28,523 nucleotides of DNA. It comes from an uncultured Burkholderiales bacterium. GTDB lineage: Bacteria > Pseudomonadota > Gammaproteobacteria > Burkholderiales > Burkholderiaceae_C. Within the stretch, counting starts at the first letter, position 1. The number at the start of each line of letters is the position of its first letter. Of this stretch, positions 14,883 to 20,527 are shown in pieces. The notes beneath the pieces were generated by a model. That model was not told the origin of the DNA and ran no database searches. It saw only the letters and a program-made list of their open reading frames with translations. A program made the position numbers and the translations under genes. Location of the stretch: the NCBI GenBank assembly GCA_903856995.1, contig CAIODK010000281.1, forward strand, positions 1 through 28,523, given 5' to 3'.

Positions 14883-16115
14883 ACGCGCACCCAAGGCTTT
14901 TGCACAAGCGTGACCGCTCGCCCAAGCCCACTGGAAGTTGTAGCCGCCCAGCCAGCCGGTGATGTCCACGACTTCGCCAATGAAATACAGACCTGGCTGC
15001 TTGGATTCCATGGTTTGTTGCGACAAATCGCGCGTGTCCACACCGCCGACCGTGACTTCAGCCTTTTTGTAGCCCTCGGTACCCGTCGGAGTGAGTGGCC
15101 AAGCGCTGAGGCGTTGGGCCAATAAATTGAGTGCTTTGTCGCTGGCCTCGATCACGGGGCGCTGCCATGCTGCGTCTTGACTGGCCCAGGTGTCGGCCAA
15201 ACGCGAAGGCACCCAGGCATTCAACTCATTGGCAATCAGTTTTTTGGAATGTTGCTTGGCCGCCATCAACGCCTCTTGCAGATGAACCGCTGGGGCGAGG
15301 TTGATGCGTATGTCAGTGCCTACCTGCCAATAGCTGGAGATTTGCAGCACGCCTGGGCCAGACAAGCCGCGGTGGGTGAACAGCAGATCTTCATCGAAGC
15401 TTTGGAGGGTCTTCTTTGTGCCCGTCTCAATGCTGACGGGCAGCGACAAACCGGAGAGCTGGGCGTAGGGTGCCCAAGCGTCGATATCAAAGGTGAGTGG
15501 CACCAAGCCAGGACGGGGTTCGACCATGCGCAGGTTAAATTGTTTGGCTAGGCGATAGCCCAAGTCGGTGGCCCCAATTTTTGGGATGGACAAGCCACCT
15601 GTCGCCACCACCACGGCTGCGGTGTGAACCGTGCCTTGCGTGGTATCGACTTCGTAGCGTTGCGCTTCAGGGGCGGCATCAGAATAGCGGATGGCTTTGA
15701 GGCTGCAGGGCTGCCAGCGCGTCACGCTGCCGCCATTGGCTGAACCGTTGCATTCGGTCAAAAGCATTTGAATCAGGTCTTCGGCCGAGCGGTCACAAAA
15801 CAACTGGCCTTTGTGCTTCTCGTGGAAAGGGATGTTGTGTTTTTGTAGGAGCGCCACAAAGTCTTGCGGTGTGAAGCGCGACAAGGCGCTGCGGCAAAAC
15901 TGTGGGTTGTCGCCCAAAAAGTGTTTGTGCGGTGCGCGCACATCGAGCTCGCGGTTGGTGAAGTTGCTGCGGCCACCGCCCGAAATGCGGATTTTTTCAG
16001 CCACTTTCTCGCTGTGGTCGAGTATCAGGACGTGCAACCCTTGTTGCGCGGCCACGCCAGCGCAAAATAAACCGGCAGCACCGGCCCCAACAATCACCAC
16101 ATCAAACAATTTCAT
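14865..16115 (-). CDS. NAD(P)/FAD-dependent oxidoreductase, HI0933/YhiN (BaiN-like) family
   Basis: The 416-aa flavoprotein begins MKLFDVVIVGAGAAGLFCA, a dinucleotide-binding GxGxxG fold. It continues with KIRISGGGRSNFTNRE, the HI0933-family signature, then VVVATGGLSIPKIGATDLG and the closing GLYFIGEVVDITGWLGGYN that contacts FAD. The physiological substrate is unknown; the family includes BaiN-type reductases of bile-acid metabolism, but that role should not be transferred here. Its ATG overlaps the cobA stop as ATGA, so it belongs to the ybiB-cobA unit; the rpsU promoter lies at its 3' end. Confidence 0.9.
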   Translation of the reverse strand: MKLFDVVIVGAGAAGLFCAGVAAQQGLHVLILDHSEKVAEKIRISGGGRSNFTNRELDVRAPHKHFLGDNPQFCRSALSRFTPQDFVALLQKHNIPFHEKHKGQLFCDRSAEDLIQMLLTECNGSANGGSVTRWQPCSLKAIRYSDAAPEAQRYEVDTTQGTVHTAAVVVATGGLSIPKIGATDLGYRLAKQFNLRMVEPRPGLVPLTFDIDAWAPYAQLSGLSLPVSIETGTKKTLQSFDEDLLFTHRGLSGPGVLQISSYWQVGTDIRINLAPAVHLQEALMAAKQHSKKLIANELNAWVPSRLADTWASQDAAWQRPVIEASDKALNLLAQRLSAWPLTPTGTEGYKKAEVTVGGVDTRDLSQQTMESKQPGLYFIGEVVDITGWLGGYNFQWAWASGHACAKALGARLKPAG

Positions 16116-16897
16116 GCGGAGAGTTTAGTGGGCTGGCTGGCCTGCAACTCCAGTAAACCTTTGAACACATCGCCGATGACGATGACCGATGGGCTGGCCA
16201 GTTGTTCTCGCACGATGGTGTCATGCAGGTGCTGCAACTCACACACGACATGGCGTTGGGTGGGCAAGCTGACTTGGTGAATCACAGCCACGGGCGTGTG
16301 GGCTGGCATGCTGTGTAGCAAGGCGTTTTGCAGATGTGCTGCGCCGCTCACGCCCATGTAAATCACCAAGGTGAGCTTTGCTTGTATAGCGGTTTGACCT
16401 AGCGCAACCCAATCCACACTGTCGGATGCGTCTTGCTTAGTGTGACCTGTGATGAACACCACGCCATGTGCATGCTCGCGGTGGGTGAGGGGAATGCCTA
16501 AGGATGTCACGCCGGCCAAGCCGGATGTGATGCCATTGATGACGGTCACTGCAATGCCTTGGGCCTGCAAGTGTGCCACTTCTTCGCCGCCACGACCAAA
16601 GATGAAGGGATCGCCACCCTTGAGACGCACCACCGTTTCGCCAGCCAGCGCTTCTTGCACCATCAACTTTTCAATGAAGGCTTGCGGGGTTGACGTGCAG
16701 CCACCACGTTTGCCCACATAAACAATGCGTGCCGTGGGAGTAGCGTGTGCGGTGATGGCGTCACTGACCAAATCGTCGACCAACAACACGGTGGCTGAGG
16801 CAATGGCTTTGACGGCCTTGAGCGTTAGCAACTCAGGGTCACCAGGACCTGCGCCGACCAAGGTGATGTGGGGTTGCGTGTGTGAGTGAATCGTCAT
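16112..16897 (-). CDS. cobA: Uroporphyrinogen-III C-methyltransferase
   Basis: SAM-dependent methylation of uroporphyrinogen III to precorrin-2, the branch point to siroheme and cobalamin. The 261-aa single-domain product has ITLVGAGPGDPELLTLKA (11-28), RLKGGDPFIFGRGGEE (91-106), NGITSGLAGVTSLGIPLTHR and FITGHTK, the standard motif series. The frame is open further upstream, but the ATG at 16897 lies 4 bases after the ybiB stop and fits the family start. It lacks the CysG dehydrogenase/ferrochelatase half. Siroheme serves sulfite and nitrite reductases, but no such reductase is in the window. Confidence 0.95.
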   Translation of the reverse strand: MTIHSHTQPHITLVGAGPGDPELLTLKAVKAIASATVLLVDDLVSDAITAHATPTARIVYVGKRGGCTSTPQAFIEKLMVQEALAGETVVRLKGGDPFIFGRGGEEVAHLQAQGIAVTVINGITSGLAGVTSLGIPLTHREHAHGVVFITGHTKQDASDSVDWVALGQTAIQAKLTLVIYMGVSGAAHLQNALLHSMPAHTPVAVIHQVSLPTQRHVVCELQHLHDTIVREQLASPSVIVIGDVFKGLLELQASQPTKLSA

Positions 16898-16901
16898 GGC
16901 A

Positions 16902-17804
16902 TCAGAGCGCAAGTGCGTGCAAGACAGCTTGGACTTGGGCAGCCAAAGGTGCTGGAACGGGAAGCTCGCCCTTAAGCACTGCGTGTGAGTAGCGCGCAGT
17001 GCTGACGGCGTCAATCTCTGTGGGCAATTCGGGGAGTCGGGTCAGTGAACCGGCTTGTGCTTCCACCAAGGGTGTGCGTGTGCCGCGCACAAAGGCATTC
17101 ATTTGCGGAGTGCGTCGGGCATCGGCCACCACTTCGCCTTCGGTACCGCGTAACAGCAGGGCGCGTGCGCTGGTCTGCTCTAAGGTGGCGGCCATCGAGA
17201 GCGCGTATTCGGGATGGGTGTAGCTGCTGACCAGCAAAGCGTCTTGACTCAGCGTTGGGTTCATCAGCTTCACCAAGCTGTGCGCTGGGTTACGCAGACC
17301 TATCACGCGCCGAACATCGAGCAAGCGTTTCAAACCAGGGCAAAGCACCTCGGTGGGCACAAACACCACCTCACCCGCTTGCACGGTCCGTGGGTGGCTG
17401 AGCGCTTCGACGCCCATGGCGAGCAGCACGTCTTGGCTGGTGATGCGGGTGGACTCAGTGGCCGTGCCGTGCATGACCACCGCCAAACCTTCGCGGGCCA
17501 GTAAATGCGCCAGCAAAGGGGTGAGTACCGGCAGCTTGCGTGCGCCGTTGTAGCTGGGCAGCACCACAACAGGACCTTGTGCTGTGATGTGTTGTAGTCG
17601 CGCATGTGTCGCGTCTAGAAAGCCGGCCATTTCTTCAGGCGTTTCGCCTTTGATGCGCATGGCGATACAAAAGGCACCGAGTTCCAAATCCGTCACTTGC
17701 CCATCCAAGATTTGCCCCATCAAATCAGCGGCTTGTGTGCGATTGAGCGCACGAGCACCATCGCGCCCGCGGCCAATTTCCTTGATGTAGTGACTGATAC
17801 TCAT
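16902..17804 (-). CDS. ybiB: YbiB family protein (TrpD2-like, DNA-binding)
   Basis: The 300-aa product resembles anthranilate phosphoribosyltransferase in fold (helical N-domain with DLELGAFCIAMRIKGETPEEMAGF, then PSYNGARKLPVLTPLLAHLL and HGTATESTRITSQDVL). It lacks the GTGGD phosphoribosyl-diphosphate loop of real TrpD; PSYNGARK stands in its place. This is the YbiB/TrpD2 group, whose E. coli member is reported as a non-specific nucleic-acid-binding protein. It is unlikely to be a tryptophan enzyme. It leads into cobA after 4 bases, a pairing I associate with Burkholderiales genomes. Confidence 0.85.
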   Translation of the reverse strand: MSISHYIKEIGRGRDGARALNRTQAADLMGQILDGQVTDLELGAFCIAMRIKGETPEEMAGFLDATHARLQHITAQGPVVVLPSYNGARKLPVLTPLLAHLLAREGLAVVMHGTATESTRITSQDVLLAMGVEALSHPRTVQAGEVVFVPTEVLCPGLKRLLDVRRVIGLRNPAHSLVKLMNPTLSQDALLVSSYTHPEYALSMAATLEQTSARALLLRGTEGEVVADARRTPQMNAFVRGTRTPLVEAQAGSLTRLPELPTEIDAVSTARYSHAVLKGELPVPAPLAAQVQAVLHALAL

Positions 17805-17852
17805 GCTGCGATTGTCTCGCAGGCTTGATAACTTATGGCTATAAGGTCAATC

Positions 17853-17871
17853 GCATGGCGGCGCGCCATGC
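17853..17871. repeat. Perfect palindrome between ybiB and the FlaG-like gene
   Basis: GCATGGCG-GCG-CGCCATGC forms an 8-bp stem with a 3-base loop, 7 bases beyond the stop of the FlaG-like gene on the minus strand. It lacks a T-tract, so it may be a weak terminator, an mRNA-end stabiliser or an operator for ybiB. Confidence 0.4.
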
Positions 17872-17878
17872 CAGCGCC

Positions 17879-18181
17879 TTACGCGAATTGGTCTAGCAAC
17901 AGTCCGTGGAGTTTGGAGGGTTGATGCACGTCACTGGGTAGACGTGTGTATGAGATCTTTCGGACTACTTCCCCTGAGCCCTGGTCTGTCATGATGACGT
18001 TCAAGGATTTGGTCACGGTGTCAAATGCAAAAGACAGTGCAACGGTGCTGCTGGTCAACGCTGGAGCCATGGTGGCTGGTGCGGACGCAACCGGAGGTTC
18101 TGATTTGTGTGCTGAAACGCCACTCACTGCATCATCCAGATGCACGGAGGCGTTTGGCTGCAGTGGAAGTAAGGCGGACAT
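17879..18181 (-). CDS. Small FlaG-like domain protein
   Basis: The C-terminal half of this 100-aa product, SFAFDTVTKSLNVIMTDQGS then GEVVRKI, follows the FlaG pattern (phi-x-F-x-x-D-x-x-T-x-x-phi-x-V-x-phi-x-D-x-x-[ST]-G-E-V-[IV]-R-x-I). FlaG proteins affect flagellar filament length, but no flagellar gene is near, so the role is open. The N-terminal half is Ala/Ser/Pro-rich and probably disordered. The start is uncertain: the ATG at 18181 gives a compact protein, while an ATG at 18259 would add 26 residues and put the gene 11 bases from the regulatory dyad at 18270. It is divergent from the response regulator. Confidence 0.55.
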   Translation of the reverse strand: MSALLPLQPNASVHLDDAVSGVSAHKSEPPVASAPATMAPALTSSTVALSFAFDTVTKSLNVIMTDQGSGEVVRKISYTRLPSDVHQPSKLHGLLLDQFA

Positions 18182-18269
18182 ACGGGGCTTTCTTTTTAAA
18201 GACTGTTGCGCTCTAACTATCGGCTTAAAAATGAACGAGTTGAGTGACAAGATTGCCATTTGAATTTCG

Positions 18270-18285
18270 ATGACGGTTTTGTCAT
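18270..18285. promoter_or_regulatory. Dyad operator 1, in front of the response regulator
   Basis: ATGAC-GGTTTT-GTCAT, the first of four dyads of the same design around this two-component system. Read on the minus strand with its flank it is AAAAATGACAAAACCGTCAT, which agrees at most fixed positions with the CusR/CopR copper-box consensus (AAAATGACAA, two free bases, TTGTCAT). It lies 76 bases before the regulator's TTG and could also govern the divergent FlaG-like gene. A further dyad TGTGAG-N8-CTCACA lies at 18317-18336. Confidence 0.6.
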
Positions 18286-18361
18286 TTTTCTGATTCTCTT
18301 AAGTAACAGTTAACCCTGTGAGAATGAAAACTCACAAGCGCAAACACAAAGGCAGGCCGCA

Positions 18362-19042
18362 TTGAAAATTCTGTTGATTGAAGACGAGCCAAAAATTGCG
18401 GAATTTGTCATCAAGGGTCTGTCTGGTGCAGGTTACGACGTGTCGCATGCGGACGACGGTGCGAAAGGGTTAGCTTCAATTCTTGAGGGTGAGCATGATT
18501 TAGTCATCTTGGATTTGATGTTGCCAAAGATCAATGGCTTTGATGTGCTGCATCAAGCCAGAGAGGGCGGCAATACAACGCCCGTGATCATTCTCAGTGC
18601 CAAGGTGGACTTGCCGGATCGGTTGATGGGCTTTGACATGGGCGCCGATGATTATTTGCCCAAACCTTTTTTTGTCGAAGAGTTGGTGGCCCGTATCAAG
18701 GCGGTGCTACAACGCAAGACGCCTGAACCGGTGAAGCAAATTTCTGTGAACCATCTCTCGTTGGATGTCGTGAGCCACAAGGTGCAGTGGTTTGAGGCGA
18801 CGGCGGTGTTGAGTCAACGCGAATTCAGTTTGCTGGCGTTTTTGATGCGTTCACCCGGACATATTTATTCGAGGCAGCAGATTCTCAAACACGTCTGGGA
18901 AATCAACTTTGACCCAGAGACCAATGTGGTTGATGTCTGTGTGCGTCGCATCAAGCGAAAGCTCGAAAGAGGCAACGGCAAAAAGGCATCCCCGATCGAG
19001 TCGGTGCGTGGCGTGGGTTACCGGCTCAAACTTGGGGATTGA
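18362..19042 (+). CDS. OmpR/PhoB-family response regulator (CusR/CopR-like)
   Basis: The 226-aa two-domain regulator has a receiver at 1-117 with the acidic pair Glu7/Asp8, phospho-acceptor Asp51 in VILDLMLP, Ser79 and Lys101 in LPKPF. A winged-helix DNA-binding domain follows from about 127 to 226, with LSQREFSLLAFLM, the recognition region NVVDVCVRRIKRKLE and SVRGVGYRL. The start must be TTG at 18362: the frame has a stop (TAA) upstream with no ATG or GTG between, and the next Met is deep inside the receiver. The kinase gene follows 3 bases after its stop. The nearby copper-box-like dyads suggest autoregulation. Confidence 0.93.
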   Translation: MKILLIEDEPKIAEFVIKGLSGAGYDVSHADDGAKGLASILEGEHDLVILDLMLPKINGFDVLHQAREGGNTTPVIILSAKVDLPDRLMGFDMGADDYLPKPFFVEELVARIKAVLQRKTPEPVKQISVNHLSLDVVSHKVQWFEATAVLSQREFSLLAFLMRSPGHIYSRQQILKHVWEINFDPETNVVDVCVRRIKRKLERGNGKKASPIESVRGVGYRLKLGD

Positions 19043-19045
19043 GCG

Positions 19046-20440
19046 ATGAAGCGATCATTCAAACTGCATCTTTTCATTCGGCTTTTCGTCATCACCCTTT
19101 TGATCATCGGGACGAACCGAATGATTGCGCAACATTTTTTGACGAAGCAATTAAGAGACTCACTGCATCAAGAAATGGGGCAAGCGTTGAGCTCGTGCGT
19201 GGGTGACTTTGAGCAACGACCTCAATTCTTGTCATGCTATTCGGCCCTCAGAAAGGGCGATGTGCGCGCCAGTGTTTCGGATTTCTATTTGCTTTGTGCG
19301 CAGCCTAGCGGGGCTGCTGGGCCTTCTGCTATTGCCGCTTGCCCTCGCGGAATACCTGTAAATTTTTGGAGCAATACAACTCAAACCATTCATGACCAAA
19401 TCGATGCTTCACGTGGTGTGGTGGACGGTGAGGACTGGTTTGCTGTGCGATTCACGGGGCAATCGAATGGTCCAGAGGTTTGGATGAGGCAAAACGAGGT
19501 CGATTCGTTGGTTGAGCAAATGTGGGAGTTTCGTGACCGCAATTTGTATCTGGTGTTGCCATGGATCCTGGTCTTGTTGGGTTTGATGACGTTTTATATG
19601 GCCCACGTGTTGATGCGCCCCATCGTATTGATCGAGGCGAATTTATCGAAGGTCAATGCCTCCAACCTCGGTAGTCCCATTCTTTTGAAGGCGCCTTACC
19701 GAGAGTTCGTCAAGCTGGTCCGTGTGTTTGAAGACTTGCAAGAACGGTTGAATGACAGCTTCATCAAAGCCCGCCGGTTTGCGTCGGACGCCTCACATGA
19801 GTTGCGCACGCCCCTCACCATCTTGCGGGGCCATGCCGAACAGTTGATTCACGATCTGCCGACGGGGTCTGAGGCTCAAGTGCAGATGCGGTTGATGGGT
19901 GACGAGGTCGAACGTCTGATTGACATTACCGAGAAGTTGCTATTGCTCTCGCGTGCAGACAGCAACAGTTTGTTTTCAAAATTAAGCGAAGTCAATCTCA
20001 GTGCATTGTTGACAGGCTTGGTGGAGGACAACGTCACCTTTCAGTCGAGCTTAAAGCTAACCCATGACATTGCGCCTGATGTTATTTGGACATGTGACAA
20101 AACCTTGGCGCATCAGCTGGTTCAAAACCTCTATTCAAATGCTGTCAAATACAACCTGCCACAGGGGTGGATTCATGTGAACTTGGCATCGTCGGACGGC
20201 TACTTTGAGTTAACGATGACAAACCCAACGCATGAAGTTCCGTTGGATTTGGTTGAGCGCGCCTTTGAGCGCTTTTACCGGGGTGAGACTTCGCACACGC
20301 GCAATATCGACGGCTTGGGTTTGGGTTTAAGCATTTGCCTAGAGATCGCTAAGTTGCACCAAGGGTCGTTGACGATGCGAATCGAAAATGACAAAACCGT
20401 CATCATGACGCTGCGTGCGCCGCTGACTAGAACTGTTTGA
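19046..20440 (+). CDS. Sensor histidine kinase (CusS-like), four-cysteine periplasmic domain
   Basis: The 464-aa inner-membrane kinase has TM helix 1 at about 8-25, a periplasmic domain of about 140 residues and TM helix 2 at about 167-186. A HAMP-like linker with LMRPIVLIEANLSKVN follows, then the H-box FASDASHELRTPLT (His251), N-box QNLYSNAVKYN (360-370) and G-box DGLGLGLS (422-429). The usual DxGxG box is replaced by TNPTHEVPLDLVERAFERFY, close to the NPGxPIPxE form of heavy-metal sensor kinases. The periplasmic part has four cysteines (51, 64, 84, 99) that could bind metal or form disulfides. The ligand is unknown. A regulatory dyad lies within its 3' end. Confidence 0.93.
   Translation: MKRSFKLHLFIRLFVITLLIIGTNRMIAQHFLTKQLRDSLHQEMGQALSSCVGDFEQRPQFLSCYSALRKGDVRASVSDFYLLCAQPSGAAGPSAIAACPRGIPVNFWSNTTQTIHDQIDASRGVVDGEDWFAVRFTGQSNGPEVWMRQNEVDSLVEQMWEFRDRNLYLVLPWILVLLGLMTFYMAHVLMRPIVLIEANLSKVNASNLGSPILLKAPYREFVKLVRVFEDLQERLNDSFIKARRFASDASHELRTPLTILRGHAEQLIHDLPTGSEAQVQMRLMGDEVERLIDITEKLLLLSRADSNSLFSKLSEVNLSALLTGLVEDNVTFQSSLKLTHDIAPDVIWTCDKTLAHQLVQNLYSNAVKYNLPQGWIHVNLASSDGYFELTMTNPTHEVPLDLVERAFERFYRGETSHTRNIDGLGLGLSICLEIAKLHQGSLTMRIENDKTVIMTLRAPLTRTV
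20388..20403. promoter_or_regulatory. Dyad operator 2, inside the kinase 3' end
   Basis: ATGAC-AAAACC-GTCAT. With its flanks (20385-20404) it is an exact 20-base inverted copy of 18269-18288, the operator in front of the regulator. It lies 124 bases upstream of the TerB-gene start, so it may be a distal site for that gene. Confidence 0.5.
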
Positions 20441-20451
20441 TACGTTTTTAA

Positions 20452-20467
20452 ATGACATTCTGGTCAT
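20452..20467. promoter_or_regulatory. Dyad operator 3, in front of the tandem TerB gene
   Basis: ATGAC-ATTCTG-GTCAT in the 87-base gap after the kinase gene, 60 bases before the next ATG. An AT-rich TAATATATCT follows directly (20468-20477) and could hold a -10 element; the site would then cover the -35 position, as expected for an OmpR-type activator. Confidence 0.6.
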
Positions 20468-20477
20468 TAATATATCT

Positions 20478-20493
20478 ATGACATGAATGTCAC
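20478..20493. promoter_or_regulatory. Dyad operator 4, in front of the tandem TerB gene
   Basis: ATGAC-ATGAAT-GTCAC, one base off the perfect dyad and 26 bases (about 2.5 helical turns) from operator 3 start to start. It also contains the longer palindrome TGACAT-GA-ATGTCA. Confidence 0.5.
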
Positions 20494-20527
20494 CCAACCA
20501 AGTCGAGGTGATTACTAACGTCGCGGC

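Noticed and set aside
16902..17804. ybiB as anthranilate phosphoribosyltransferase (trpD)
   Set aside because: The GTGGD phosphoribosyl-diphosphate loop is missing and no trp gene is near; the sequence fits the YbiB group.
17946..18263. Plus-strand frame opposite the FlaG-like gene
   Set aside because: The minus-strand frame shows the FlaG pattern; the plus frame has no recognisable domain and ends within the regulator's promoter region.
18269..20404. Two-component genes as a transposon bounded by 20-base inverted repeats
   Set aside because: No transposase, no target-site duplication seen, and one arm lies inside the intact kinase reading frame; regulatory sites explain the match better.
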